Below are positions 20,438-29,704 of a stretch of DNA of 64,000 nucleotides, piece after piece (positions within the stretch are counted from its first letter, which is position 1; each line of letters starts with the position of its first letter). Made by a program: the position numbers and the translations under genes. The stretch is from contig NZ_CP049250.1 of NCBI RefSeq assembly GCF_011046895.1, positions 124,001 through 188,000 on the forward strand. Direction: 5' to 3'. Under the pieces are notes generated by a model. That model was not told the DNA's origin, did not search any database, and saw only the letters and a list, made by a program, of their open reading frames with translations. The DNA is from Rhizobium rhizoryzae. Lineage in GTDB: Bacteria; Pseudomonadota; Alphaproteobacteria; Rhizobiales; Rhizobiaceae.

Positions 20438-21454
20438 TTGGGCGTCGTTATTCCGCTCGAAGAGGGCAAAAACAAGCAGGCATCCGTCAAGCCGCTGGTC
20501 GATCTGACCAGACTGGATATGGATCGGGTCAACCAGCTGATCCTGTCGAAGGCCGGATCCGATGTGCAGATGATACCGGAAGTGGCAAACCACCTGATTT
20601 CTTCCGGTGGCAAACGTCTGCGCCCCATGCTGACGCTGGCGGCCGCGCAGATGTTCGGCTACGAGGGCGACGGTCATATCAAGCTCGCCACAAGCGTGGA
20701 GTTCATGCACACCGCAACGCTGCTGCATGACGACGTGGTGGACGAAAGCGATCTGCGGCGGGGCAAATCCACCGCGCGCATGATCTGGGGTAACCAGGCG
20801 AGCGTTCTCGTTGGTGACTTCCTGCTGGGGCAGGCCTTCAAGATGATGGTCGAGACCGGCTCCATGGATGCGCTGGATGTTCTGGCCTCCGCTGCCGCCG
20901 TGATCGCGGAAGGCGAAGTGCTTCAGCTTTCCGTTGCCAAGAACATGGAAACGACGGAAGACGATTATCTCTCCGTCATCCGCGCCAAGACCGCTGCCCT
21001 TTTCGCCGCCGCTGCCGAAGTCGGCCCCATCATTGCCGGAAACGACAAGAGCGCCCGTTCGGCTCTTCGCTCCTATGGCATGAATTTGGGCCTTGCCTTC
21101 CAGCTGGTGGACGATGCGCTGGACTATGGCGGCAAGGCGGCCGACCTTGGCAAGAACGTCGGCGATGATTTCCGCGAAGGAAAGATCACGCTGCCGGTGA
21201 TCCTGTCCTATCGCCGTGGCACGCCTGAAGACCGCGCCTTCTGGAAGACCGCGATCGAAGATGGCCAGAGCAGCGACGAAAACCTTCAGCAGGCGCTTGC
21301 CCTGATCGGCAAATACAATGGACTGGCAGACACGATTGCCCGCGCCAAGCACTATGGTGCAATCGCACGCGACGCTTTGTCGCCCCTGCCCGCATCGGCA
21401 CACAAGGCGGCGCTGATGGAAGTGATCGATTTCTGTATCGAACGGGTCAACTGA
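20438..21454 (+). CDS. Long-chain polyprenyl diphosphate synthase (octa/decaprenyl)
   Basis: A trans-polyprenyl synthase that makes the quinone side chain. Both aspartate-rich motifs are present: LLHDDVVDESDLRRG and LVDDALDYGG, plus GGKRLRPML. In this lineage the product is probably decaprenyl diphosphate for ubiquinone-10, but chain length cannot be read with certainty. I chose the TTG at 20438 (338 residues) because a perfect AGGAGG lies 8 bases before it. An upstream TTG at 20384 would give 356 residues but would fall before the predicted transcription start. Confidence 0.92.
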   Translation: MGVVIPLEEGKNKQASVKPLVDLTRLDMDRVNQLILSKAGSDVQMIPEVANHLISSGGKRLRPMLTLAAAQMFGYEGDGHIKLATSVEFMHTATLLHDDVVDESDLRRGKSTARMIWGNQASVLVGDFLLGQAFKMMVETGSMDALDVLASAAAVIAEGEVLQLSVAKNMETTEDDYLSVIRAKTAALFAAAAEVGPIIAGNDKSARSALRSYGMNLGLAFQLVDDALDYGGKAADLGKNVGDDFREGKITLPVILSYRRGTPEDRAFWKTAIEDGQSSDENLQQALALIGKYNGLADTIARAKHYGAIARDALSPLPASAHKAALMEVIDFCIERVN

Positions 21455-21634
21455 GACCCGGCACGGTGTGCGTGGCCGAGGGTGAGGCCACGCATTTCAC
21501 AGGCGGCGTGAACAATGGCCGCCTTCGAGATTCTTGCGAAGCTGCTTCAAAAAAGCCATTCTATCATGAATCATCGGTTGAAGATTCCCGGTGGCCCGTT
21601 GGCCGCCTCCCAGTTCTTCTTGAAAGGCACTTTC

Positions 21635-23653
21635 ATGCGGCAGAAATTCGCCCTTCGTCTGCTTTCCGGCGTGGCTTTTGCCTCTGCCCTTCTGGCAGCG
21701 ACGGTCGTTCCACGCCTTGCCATGGCGCAGGACAACCCGGTCGCAGAGGCCGTGGAGTTCACGCCCGACAAGGTCAACACGTTTTCCGGCGCATTTCTGG
21801 CGGCAAGAACCGCGGATGTCGATCACGATTACGCGACTGCAATCGCGCTCTACCAGAAGGCCCTGAACTTCGAACCGGCCAATCTCGACATTCGCGAACG
21901 CCTGATGGTGTCCTTGCTGATGAACGGGCAGTTCGACGAGAGCCTCAAGCATGTCGAAGCCCTGAAGGGTGACGACGCGGTTGAACGCATCACGACAATC
22001 GTTCGCGGGCTGGAGGCGATCCGCAAGGGTTCCTACGCCGATGCGGAAAAGATCCTCACCTACAAGGGCGGCAATGATCTTGACCGCCTGACTCACGCCC
22101 TGCTGATCGGTTGGGCCAAGGTGGGTGCCGGCAAGGGTGCAGAGGCTATCAAGCAGATCAAGGCGCTGAAGGGGCCGGACTGGTTCAAGGTCTTCACGCA
22201 GTATCATCTGGGCGCCATGGCGCTGGTGGCTGGCGATACTGCCACAGCCCGCACCAACCTCAGCGCAGCCATCACCAGCCAGGAAGCGGTTGCGACCACG
22301 CCGGATACATTCATGCGATCGGTCATGGCGCTGGCCCGCCTCGAGGCAGCCCAAGGCAACAAGCAGAAGGCGCTTGATGCTATTTCCGTGGCCGAACGGC
22401 TGATGCTGAATTACGCGCCGCTGAAGGCGCTTCGCCAGAGCATCGAAAAGGGCGAAAAGCCGGAGCAGCAGGTTACTGACGCGACGCAGGGTGCCTCCGC
22501 CGTTCTCTTTTCCATCGGCAGTGCACTGAACCGCCAGGGTGCGGAGGAAATGGTGTCGCTCTATCTGCAGATCTCGCATGCGCTTGATCCGAAAAGTGCC
22601 GATACGCTGATCCTGCTGGGTGGTATTGCCGAGAAGCTGGAGCAGCCGAAACAGGCAATCGAGCTCTATGGTCGCGTTCCGCAGGATTCGCCCATGCGGC
22701 GCATTTCCGAGCTGCAACTGGGCCTGACACTGGCGCAGACAGGCGATGTGGACGGCGCGAAGGAGCATCTGAAGAAGCTCATCGAATCCGATCCGACCGA
22801 CATTCGCAGCTACATTGCTTACGGCAGCGTTCTTTCAGACGCCAAGGATTTTGCCGAAATGGCAAAGACCTATGACAAGGCGGTGGAAGTGGTCGGTCCG
22901 GCCCCCCGGCCCAGCGACTGGTCGGTGTTTTTCCAGCGCGGCATCGCCTATGAGCGTCTGAAGGAGTGGGACAAGGCCGAGCCGAACTTCCGCAAGGCGC
23001 TCGAACTGAACCCGGACCAGCCGCAGGTTCTCAACTATCTAGGGTATTCCTGGGTCGATATGAACCGCAACCTGGAAGACGGTCTCAATATGATCCGCAA
23101 GGCCGTCGATCTGCGGCCAGACGACGGCTATATCGTGGATTCGCTCGGTTGGGCCTATTATCGCCTCGGCCGTTACGACGATGCGGTGACCGAGCTTGAG
23201 CGTGCCGTGCAGTTGCGCGCTGGCGATGCCACGATCAACGACCATCTGGGCGATGCCTACTGGCGCGTAGGGCGGCAGCTGGAAGCGAAGTTCCAGTGGC
23301 AGCGTGCCCTGACCATGAAGCCGGAGATGACGGAAATCCCGAAGATCGAGCAGAAGATCCGGGATGGTCTTGCCGATGCAGGTCCGCCTCCGGTGCAGAC
23401 GGCCATGGCTTCTCCGGCAGCCACCGCACCTGCTACTCCCCCTGCCACTCCCCCGGGCGCAGCTCAGCCCAACGCCCCGATCACGGCCGATTACATCGTC
23501 AGCGAAGGCGATACGTTGTCCAAGATTGCAACCGATCGGCTGGGCGACAAGGAACGCGCGAGAGAGATTCTGGAGATGAACCCGGAACTCAAGCGTAATC
23601 CCAACCGGCTATTTCCGGGCCAATTGATCAAGATTCCGGCCAAATCCAATTGA
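21635..23653 (+). CDS. Secreted TPR protein with C-terminal LysM domain
   Basis: A 672-residue protein with a signal peptide (cleavage about residue 31, AMAQ), many tetratricopeptide repeats from about residue 45 to 570 (for example AIALYQKALNFEPANLDIRERL and AEPNFRKALELNPDQPQVLNYLG), an Ala/Pro/Thr linker, and a LysM domain in the last 50 residues (YIVSEGDTLSKIA, LFPGQLIKIP). LysM binds peptidoglycan, so this is a periplasmic scaffold near the cell wall. The ATG at 21635 follows AAAGG; upstream in-frame starts add unlikely sequence. ispE overlaps its stop. Confidence 0.9.
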   Translation: MRQKFALRLLSGVAFASALLAATVVPRLAMAQDNPVAEAVEFTPDKVNTFSGAFLAARTADVDHDYATAIALYQKALNFEPANLDIRERLMVSLLMNGQFDESLKHVEALKGDDAVERITTIVRGLEAIRKGSYADAEKILTYKGGNDLDRLTHALLIGWAKVGAGKGAEAIKQIKALKGPDWFKVFTQYHLGAMALVAGDTATARTNLSAAITSQEAVATTPDTFMRSVMALARLEAAQGNKQKALDAISVAERLMLNYAPLKALRQSIEKGEKPEQQVTDATQGASAVLFSIGSALNRQGAEEMVSLYLQISHALDPKSADTLILLGGIAEKLEQPKQAIELYGRVPQDSPMRRISELQLGLTLAQTGDVDGAKEHLKKLIESDPTDIRSYIAYGSVLSDAKDFAEMAKTYDKAVEVVGPAPRPSDWSVFFQRGIAYERLKEWDKAEPNFRKALELNPDQPQVLNYLGYSWVDMNRNLEDGLNMIRKAVDLRPDDGYIVDSLGWAYYRLGRYDDAVTELERAVQLRAGDATINDHLGDAYWRVGRQLEAKFQWQRALTMKPEMTEIPKIEQKIRDGLADAGPPPVQTAMASPAATAPATPPATPPGAAQPNAPITADYIVSEGDTLSKIATDRLGDKERAREILEMNPELKRNPNRLFPGQLIKIPAKSN

Positions 23654-24534
23654 GTCCAACCGGAATGGTGATCGAGGCAGCGCGGGCGAAGATCAATCTC
23701 GCGCTGCATGTGACCGGTCAGCGGGCAGATGGCTACCATCTTCTCGATAGCCTTGTGACGTTCGCAGACTTCGGCGACGAGCTCGCCATTCGCCCATCTG
23801 CGCAGGACCGGTTCGAGATAACCGGGCGGTTTGCAGAAACCCTGTCGGCTGATGCGGATAATCTCGTGACGCGGGCGCGGGACGGCTTGCGGGGCCTTGC
23901 CGAAGAACTCGGATACGAGACGTGTCCGGTCGACATCACGCTCACGAAGAGCCTGCCGCTCTCCTCCGGAATAGGTGGTGGCTCCGCAGATGCAGCGGCA
24001 ACCTTGCGCGGCCTGATGCGGTTGTGGAACCTGGATGTGCCGCGAGACCGGCTGGCAAGGCTTTGCCTGTCGCTGGGAGCGGATGTACCGATGTGCCTTG
24101 AGTCCAGCCCTTTGATCGCGCGTGGAATCGGCGAGGACATAGAACCGCTTGCCACGCTTCCCTCCTTCTTCATCTTGCTGGTCAATCCCCTCAAGCCTGT
24201 TTCAACGCCACAAATATTCCGGTTATTGACATCAAAGACCAACAGGCCGCTGCCTCCTTTTGATCCGGCGCAATCAGACTGGCTGGATTATCTGGCTGGT
24301 CTCAGAAACGATCTTCAGGAGCCTGCACAGAGGCTTCTTTCGGACATCGGTGAGTGCCTTCAGCAGCTTGAGGAGAGCGGTGCGAAGGTCTGTCGCATGT
24401 CTGGATCGGGCGCCACGTGTTTCGGCCTCTACCGCGACGAAATGGCTTTGGAACGTGCAGCTTTGACGCTCGAGCAGGCCAAGCCGCAGTGGTATGTGAG
24501 GGCGGGCCGAACTTTGGAAGGAAATGCATCATGA
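23650..24534 (+). CDS. ispE: 4-diphosphocytidyl-2-C-methyl-D-erythritol kinase
   Basis: A GHMP kinase of the MEP isoprenoid pathway. Motifs: ARAKINLALHVTGQRADGYH at the N-terminus, LPLSSGIGGGSADAAATLRG as the ATP loop, and KVCRMSGSGATCFGLY near the C-terminus. The frame opens with a TTG at 23650 overlapping the previous stop; the ATG at 23665 is an equally good start. It supplies precursors for the polyprenyl synthase encoded 2 kb upstream. It overlaps moaB by ATGA. Confidence 0.95.
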   Translation: MSPTGMVIEAARAKINLALHVTGQRADGYHLLDSLVTFADFGDELAIRPSAQDRFEITGRFAETLSADADNLVTRARDGLRGLAEELGYETCPVDITLTKSLPLSSGIGGGSADAAATLRGLMRLWNLDVPRDRLARLCLSLGADVPMCLESSPLIARGIGEDIEPLATLPSFFILLVNPLKPVSTPQIFRLLTSKTNRPLPPFDPAQSDWLDYLAGLRNDLQEPAQRLLSDIGECLQQLEESGAKVCRMSGSGATCFGLYRDEMALERAALTLEQAKPQWYVRAGRTLEGNAS

Positions 24535-25082
24535 GCCGTATCGATGAGAGCCGTCCCTTCATTCCGGTCGGCATTGCCGTGCTGACCGTTTCCGACACCC
24601 GGCGGCTCGACAATGACAAATCCGGCGACACGCTGGTGCAGCGCATTCTGGAAGCGGGGCACGAACTCGTTGCCAGGGCAATCGTTGCCGATGACAAGGA
24701 GCAGATCTACGAGCAGGTTCGGAACTGGACGCTGGCCGAGGAAATCGACGTCGTGATCACCACCGGCGGCACAGGCTTTACCGGTCGGGATGTCACGCCT
24801 GAAGCCTTGGAACCGCTGTTCGAAAAGCGCATGGACGGCTTTTCCGAAGTGTTTCACCGCATATCCTACGACAAGATCGGAACATCGACGATCCAGTCGC
24901 GCGCCACCGGTGGCGTTGCCAATGCGACCTTCGTTTTCGTGTTGCCCGGCTCGCCCGGCGCCTGCAAGGATGCCTGGGACGGGATCCTGAAATGGCAGCT
25001 GGACTATCGCCATATGCCCTGCAACTTCGTGGAAATCATGCCACGGCTTGACGAGCACCTGAAACGCGGCGGCAAAGCCTGA
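24531..25082 (+). CDS. moaB: Molybdenum cofactor biosynthesis protein B
   Basis: A 183-residue MoaB/MogA-type protein with VGIAVLTVSDTR, VITTGGTGFTGRDVTPEAL (MPT-binding) and VFVLPGSPGACKDAWDGIL motifs. It acts in adenylylation of molybdopterin or is a paralogue of the enzyme that does. The ATG overlaps the ispE stop by four bases, so it belongs to the TPR-ispE-moaB operon. The frame is open further upstream inside ispE, but the ATGA overlap decides the start. Confidence 0.94.
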   Translation: MSRIDESRPFIPVGIAVLTVSDTRRLDNDKSGDTLVQRILEAGHELVARAIVADDKEQIYEQVRNWTLAEEIDVVITTGGTGFTGRDVTPEALEPLFEKRMDGFSEVFHRISYDKIGTSTIQSRATGGVANATFVFVLPGSPGACKDAWDGILKWQLDYRHMPCNFVEIMPRLDEHLKRGGKA

Positions 25083-25102
25083 TTAGGCTAGGCTGGATTA
25101 TA

Positions 25103-25618
25103 TTAGCTACGCGCTGCAGCCCAGGCTGGGATCAGTTCTGAGATGAGCGTATGTGGCCGGTGCCCCTCCACGAGATCGGCAAGCCGCGTAGCGCGCACAC
25201 CCTTGGATGACGCCACGCTTTTCTGAATAAGAAGACCCTGCGCGAGCGGCGGATCCTTGCTGAACAACCGCTGAATCAGTGGCCTCCGGTAATTTCTGGA
25301 TGCGGTGAAGCGTGCGGGATGCCGTGTGAGCGAAATATGCTCGGCGACTTCATCGATCCAGCCAATCTGAGGGCGCGCTCCCGGCTCCAGCAGCATGAGC
25401 CACTCGCCACGCACCTCCTGCAGCACGTTCTTCAAATCCCACTGCGTATAGAACTTGCACCCCGCGGCATCCGCAACACGCGCAGACGCATCGGTAGAAC
25501 CACGATCGAGCACTGCGACGTCACTGACCAGACCTTCCACAGCACCGGCAACCAGAACAGACAAAGTCTGCGCCAGCTCGGATTCCTGATCATGGCATTC
25601 CATCAATACAGTCAGCAT
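25103..25618 (-). CDS. Glycosyltransferase family 2-like protein, short
   Basis: A 171-residue protein resembling the N-terminal half of family 2 glycosyltransferases: MLTVLMECHDQESELAQTL, then VAVLDRGSTDASARVADAAG and GEWLMLLEPGARPQIGWIDEV. The usual DxD is replaced by LEPGA, so catalytic activity is doubtful. It is shorter than typical enzymes and ends without a membrane helix. It converges on moaB. Confidence 0.75.
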   Translation of the reverse strand: MLTVLMECHDQESELAQTLSVLVAGAVEGLVSDVAVLDRGSTDASARVADAAGCKFYTQWDLKNVLQEVRGEWLMLLEPGARPQIGWIDEVAEHISLTRHPARFTASRNYRRPLIQRLFSKDPPLAQGLLIQKSVASSKGVRATRLADLVEGHRPHTLISELIPAWAAARS

Positions 25619-25748
25619 TCATGACCTTTATCGCATTGGCCTGAAAATTGCCATCAACAAAGGCGGTAGATTTTGTTCTTGCAATGTTCTCATTTTGACG
25701 ATACGAATTTGAGAACGCCAGCGTTGAACATCTGGCTGGGAGTTATCC

Positions 25749-26906
25749 ATGAACGAGCTGTCTCAACTGCGGCAGGACGCTTTCGCGCCTGCTCATACGG
25801 CTGATATTGCCGACGCTCTGGTCCAGTCGTCTGGACTTCGCGTCGAGACGGACCGTCGGCGCGGAAGGGGTGCCGGCTTGAACCCGAGCGGCCGGTTCGA
25901 AGACCAGCGGCGCGAGCAGTTCGATGATGGTTGGCAGTCGTTGGAAGAACTCGAACCTTTCAAGACCGAAGTCCAGATCGAGAAGCCGAAGACAGCGATC
26001 ACACGCAACGACTCACCCGATATTCCGTTCGATCGATCGGTCAATCCGTATCGCGGCTGCGAACATGGCTGCATCTATTGTTTTGCCAGGCCAACCCATA
26101 GCTATATGGGGCTTTCGGCAGGGCTGGATTTCGAGGCCAGGCTTTTTGCAAAGCCCGATGCCCCTCGTCTGCTTGAACGAGAGCTGAGCAAGCCCGGATA
26201 CAAGGTGAAGCCCATCGCGATCGGGACGAACACGGACCCCTATCAACCGATCGAGCGCGAATGGCGCATCATGCGGCAATTGCTGGAAGTGTTGGAAAAA
26301 GCCAACCATCCGGTCATGATCGTCACAAAGTCGGCGCTGGTGACGCGGGACATCGACATTCTTGCCAAGATGGCCGCCAAGGGCTTGGCCAAGGTGGCAA
26401 TCTCCGTCACGACGCTCGACCGCAAGCTGGCGCGCCTGATGGAGCCGCGCGCTTCGACGCCGTCAAGGCGGCTTGAAGCCGTACGACAGTTGACGGATGC
26501 AGGAATACCAACCGGCGTTCTGGCCTCGCCTCTCATTCCGGCGCTGAACGACCATGAGTTGGAGCGAATTCTCGATGCGGCACAGGCGGCTGGTGCCGTG
26601 TCTGCAAGCTACATTCTGCTGCGTCTACCGCTGGAAGTCAGCCCGCTCTTTCGAGACTGGCTTTTGAGACATTATCCGGATCGATACCGGCATGTGATGT
26701 CGCTGATAAAATCGATGCGTGGCGGCAAGGACTATGATGCGGAATTTGGCAAGCGCATGAAAGGAGAAGGTCCCTATGCCTGGCAGATCTCGCGGCGTTT
26801 CGAAATGGCGACGAAGCGCCTTGGTCTTGCTCGTAGAGGTGTAGCGCTGCGCGACGATCTGTTTGTTCGCCCCGATGGCGCGGGAGTTCAACTGTCGCTT
26901 TTGTGA
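25749..26906 (+). CDS. PA0069-type radical SAM protein
   Basis: A 385-residue radical SAM protein of the group related to DNA photolesion lyase. The cluster motif is NPYRGCEHGCIYCFARPTHS (CxxxCxxC) near residue 100, followed by GLDFEARLFAKPDAP and IAIGTNTDPYQPIE. The first about 60 residues are a variable, Arg-rich lead. The substrate is unknown. It is preceded by about 120 bases that contain its promoter and followed by 330 bases before rnhB. Confidence 0.93.
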   Translation: MNELSQLRQDAFAPAHTADIADALVQSSGLRVETDRRRGRGAGLNPSGRFEDQRREQFDDGWQSLEELEPFKTEVQIEKPKTAITRNDSPDIPFDRSVNPYRGCEHGCIYCFARPTHSYMGLSAGLDFEARLFAKPDAPRLLERELSKPGYKVKPIAIGTNTDPYQPIEREWRIMRQLLEVLEKANHPVMIVTKSALVTRDIDILAKMAAKGLAKVAISVTTLDRKLARLMEPRASTPSRRLEAVRQLTDAGIPTGVLASPLIPALNDHELERILDAAQAAGAVSASYILLRLPLEVSPLFRDWLLRHYPDRYRHVMSLIKSMRGGKDYDAEFGKRMKGEGPYAWQISRRFEMATKRLGLARRGVALRDDLFVRPDGAGVQLSLL

Positions 26907-27237
26907 CGCTGCGGCACGGAGGCTGGATCCCGGTGTATTCTGCGCCAAGATCCGGGCCAAGATCCGGGCACTGCTGACTTGAAAGCCTGTTCTCCCTGGG
27001 TGGCTGCGATGCGCTTCGGCCCTGTGCCGTTCCTGCGATGGGCGATCGTCGGCGATCCATGCACCTTACACATGTTTTGCCATTTCGCTGGGCGCCCCCC
27101 AGCGAGATGGAAATGGACCGGCGCCGCCCCTGCTGGTCTTGCCCCGTTGGCCTGATCCCCTTGGGCCTGAAGCAGTGCCGCCTCATTTGCTTCGACGGGG
27201 CTTGCGGGAAATCGGGTGGGCGTGCGAGTGATGCCGC
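26907..27237. other. Intergenic region with a long imperfect hairpin
   Basis: No gene is supported in these 331 bases; the open frames on both strands lack ribosome binding sites. It holds a small direct repeat (AAGATCCGGGC at about 26947 and 26959) and a strong hairpin at 27080-27117 formed by CCATTT / AAATGG outer arms and CGCTGGG / CCCAGCG inner arms around a CGCCC loop. Confidence 0.5.
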
Positions 27238-27894
27238 ATGTCACGACGCACGCCCCCCGATTCTCCTCCCGATCTTTTCTCCCTCGAACCGATCGTTCCG
27301 GATTTTTCGCTGGAGTTGATGGTGCGGAAAGCAGGTCATTGGCCGGTAGCAGGCACCGACGAAGCTGGACGCGGGCCCCTTGCTGGACCTGTTGTCGCCG
27401 CAGCGGTCATCCTCAATCCGGACCACATCCCCGCAGGACTGAACGATTCCAAGCAGTTGACGCTGAAACAGCGTGAGGCACTGTTCGTGGAGATCTGTGC
27501 CACGGCGCATATTTCAATCGCCTCTTCCGGCCCCCGCCATATCGATGAGAAGAACATCCTTCGCGCCAGCCTTGATGCCATGCGCCGTGCCGTGGACGCC
27601 CTGCCCGTCAGGGCAGACTATGTCCTGGTCGATGGCCGCGATGTACCGCCAGGGCTTGCCTGTCAGGGCAAGGCTGTCATCCAGGGCGATGCGCGCAGCC
27701 TTTCCATTGCCGCCGCTTCGATCATCGCCAAGGTGACGAGAGATCGGATGATGGCCCGCGCGAGCCAGGTTTATGGCAACTACGGCTTCGCCCAACATGC
27801 GGGCTATGGCACGGCCCAGCATCGGCGCGCCATCGAAGAGCATGGGCCATGCCCCCTTCACAGAATGAGCTTCAGACCACTCCGACAAGATTGA
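27238..27894 (+). CDS. rnhB: Ribonuclease HII
   Basis: RNase HII removes ribonucleotides from DNA. The 218-residue protein has the catalytic motif [19 protein letters not shown] near residue 40 and [29 protein letters not shown], with a C-terminal HRMSF. It is a little longer at the N-terminus than E. coli RNase HII; another start at about 27319 (MVRKAGHW) would still leave all motifs. Single gene. Confidence 0.95.
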   Translation: MSRRTPPDSPPDLFSLEPIVPDFSLELMVRKAGHWPVAGTDEAGRGPLAGPVVAAAVILNPDHIPAGLNDSKQLTLKQREALFVEICATAHISIASSGPRHIDEKNILRASLDAMRRAVDALPVRADYVLVDGRDVPPGLACQGKAVIQGDARSLSIAAASIIAKVTRDRMMARASQVYGNYGFAQHAGYGTAQHRRAIEEHGPCPLHRMSFRPLRQD

Positions 27895-27977
27895 GCGGCA
27901 CGCTCTCTATCGACCGGTCAGGGAACTGACGTGCTTGGGGCTTAAGCGTGTCGCGATCTTTCAGATTCGCTCCTGGC

Positions 27978-28050
27978 GCTTTATCTTTTTGTTTTAACGC
28001 ATGTCGTTTGCGCAAAACCGCTGCACACTTTTACTACGACATGCTCTAGA
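27978..28050. repeat. Palindromic intergenic repeat with CTCTAG end (RIME-like)
   Basis: Arms GCATGTCGT and ACGACATGC enclose an inner segment with AAAACCG and CACACTTTT, ending in ATGCTCTAGA. It is the same family as the second unit at 18303-18374. The rest of the 346-base gap between rnhB and atpF holds nothing else recognisable apart from the terminator at 28191-28213. Confidence 0.75.
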
Positions 28051-28190
28051 ATCAAGGTTCTGGTGCCCGCACCTCACCCCAGCAGCCTGGCGGCGCGTCA
28101 TGCTGTTCGGTTGGCAGCACGATGCTATCACCCCGGACTGGCGAGGATTCCACGCACTCCAGCGGATCGTCACCACAGGCTCCAGACGCG

Positions 28191-28213
28191 AAAAAGGCCG
28201 GGTTGCCCCTGCC
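28191..28213 (-). terminator. Terminator of the atp operon
   Basis: On the minus strand GGCaGGG pairs with CCCgGCC around a GCAA loop and is followed by TTTTT. It lies about 28 bases past the atpF stop. Confidence 0.75.
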
Positions 28214-28240
28214 TTCTTGCAAACTCAAATGTCTGAAAGA

Positions 28241-28726
28241 TCAGTTCAGGCGAGCCTTCACCTGACCGACGGACTGAGAGAACAGAGCCTGCTGCGTCGC
28301 GGCATCAGCCTTGGCAGCAATGACCTTTTCGGCAGCAGCGACTGCCAGATCGACAGCGGCGGCGCGAACGGCGCCGATCGCATCGGCTTCCGCCTGGCGG
28401 ATCTTCTGTTCCGAAAGAGCGTTGCGACGAGCGACGAATTCCTCCGTCTTCTGACGGGCTTCTTCCGTCAGAGCGGCAGCTTCGCGTTCTGCGGAGGCAA
28501 CGATGGCAGCCGCTTCAGCTTCGGCTTCCTTGCGCTTGCGCTGGTATTCGGCGAGCAGAGCCTGCGCCTCTTCACGAAGACGCTTGGCCTGATCGAGTTC
28601 CTCGCGGATGTTGGCGGCGCGCTTGTCCAGCGACGAGGCCATCATGCCAGGAACCTTGAGGTATACGAGAAGAAGAAGGAAGAGAACAAGGCCTACAAAG
28701 GCGAAGAATGTTGCATCAAATGCCAT
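28241..28726 (-). CDS. atpF: ATP synthase Fo subunit b
   Basis: A 161-residue subunit b with one N-terminal membrane helix (FFAFVGLVLFLLLLVYLKVPGMM) and a long charged coiled coil rich in Ala, Glu and Lys that forms the peripheral stalk to F1. It is the last gene of atpI-atpB-atpE-atpF'-atpF, four bases after b'. The duplicated b and b' arrangement is typical of alphaproteobacteria; the F1 genes are not in this window. Confidence 0.95.
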   Translation of the reverse strand: MAFDATFFAFVGLVLFLLLLVYLKVPGMMASSLDKRAANIREELDQAKRLREEAQALLAEYQRKRKEAEAEAAAIVASAEREAAALTEEARQKTEEFVARRNALSEQKIRQAEADAIGAVRAAAVDLAVAAAEKVIAAKADAATQQALFSQSVGQVKARLN

Positions 28727-28730
28727 GATA

Positions 28731-29330
28731 TCAGGCTCCTACCTTTGCGGTTGCAACTGCAGCCCTGACGTCTTCGGCGCTGGCCTTGGGACCAATGAGC
28801 TGGTCGACAATCGCAGACGCCGTTTCTTCAGCAATCGCACCGACTTCTGCAAAAGCAGCAGCCTTGATTTCAGAAATGCGGGCTTCGGCGGCGGCCAGCT
28901 TGCCAGCCAGTTCAGCTTCGATGGCTGCACGGTCGGCGTTGGCCTTGACCTTCGCTGCTTCGCGAGCGCTTTCGGCAATCGCACCGGCCTTGGAACGGGC
29001 TTCCGCCAGTTCCTTTTCGTAGGTGGCGACGGCAGCGTCTGCCTCAGCCTTCAGACGGGAGGCCTCATCGAGATCCTGTGCAATCCGGTCATGACGGTGT
29101 TCGAGAATGCCACCGATGCGGGGCACGATCACCTTCTGCATGAGCAGATAGAAAAGACCGAAAGTGATGACGAGCCAGAGCAGCTGCGAAGCATAGGTCG
29201 ACTGGTCGAAAGGCGGGAATACGCCAGTGCCATGCTCATTGTGAGCGACACCCGTCTCCGTATGCACTTCACCTTGCGTGGCGCCATTGGCCGGCGCAGC
29301 TTGTTGCGCAAATGCCGGTGTCACGAACAT
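28731..29330 (-). CDS. ATP synthase Fo subunit b'
   Basis: A 199-residue b' subunit, the second peripheral stalk protein. After a periplasmic-looking N-terminus (AFAQQ) and a Gly/Asn/His segment it has a membrane helix ([24 protein letters not shown]) and a long Ala-rich coiled coil. I chose the ATG at 29330, five bases after GGAGG; an adjacent ATG at 29333 and a TTG at 29354 are alternatives. The b' partner is downstream of atpE and upstream of atpF. Confidence 0.93.
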   Translation of the reverse strand: MFVTPAFAQQAAPANGATQGEVHTETGVAHNEHGTGVFPPFDQSTYASQLLWLVITFGLFYLLMQKVIVPRIGGILEHRHDRIAQDLDEASRLKAEADAAVATYEKELAEARSKAGAIAESAREAAKVKANADRAAIEAELAGKLAAAEARISEIKAAAFAEVGAIAEETASAIVDQLIGPKASAEDVRAAVATAKVGA

Positions 29331-29410
29331 CATCACCTCCAGGGGGGTATTCAATAAGAAGGATCACGGCACACATCGTGGCGGCCGTGATCCGATCGGT
29401 TTGCCGGTTA

Positions 29411-29638
29411 TTAGACGGCGAACAGCAGGAGGAGCGCTACGAGCAGCGAGAAGATGCCCAGAGCTTCCGTAACGGCGAAGCCGAATACCAGACGGCCGAA
29501 CTGGCTGTCAGCAGCAGACGGGTTGCGAAGAGCGCCGGAGAGGTAGTTGCCGAAGATGTTGCCGAGGCCGAGAGCCGTACCAGCCATGCCAAAGCAAGCC
29601 AGACCTGCACCGATGAACTTTGCTGCTTCCGCTTCCAT
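29411..29638 (-). CDS. atpE: ATP synthase Fo subunit c
   Basis: A 75-residue double-helix proteolipid that forms the rotating c ring. The Gly-rich first helix ([23 protein letters not shown]) and the polar loop RNP are canonical, and the proton-carrying carboxylate is Glu58 in the second helix. It follows atpB by about 66 bases. Confidence 0.97.
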   Translation of the reverse strand: MEAEAAKFIGAGLACFGMAGTALGLGNIFGNYLSGALRNPSAADSQFGRLVFGFAVTEALGIFSLLVALLLLFAV

Positions 29639-29704
29639 GTGTGAACTCCTTAGAATGGTTTGTTGCGGCGGTTGACTGACGCTTCAATACGCCAATGTCG
29701 TTCC

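Noticed and set aside
26638..27244. Minus-strand frames over the 3' end of the radical SAM gene and the intergenic gap
   Set aside because: Overlap a gene with clear motifs and have no start signals.
28001..28768. 255-codon plus-strand frame
   Set aside because: Antisense to atpF, and begins within a palindromic repeat.
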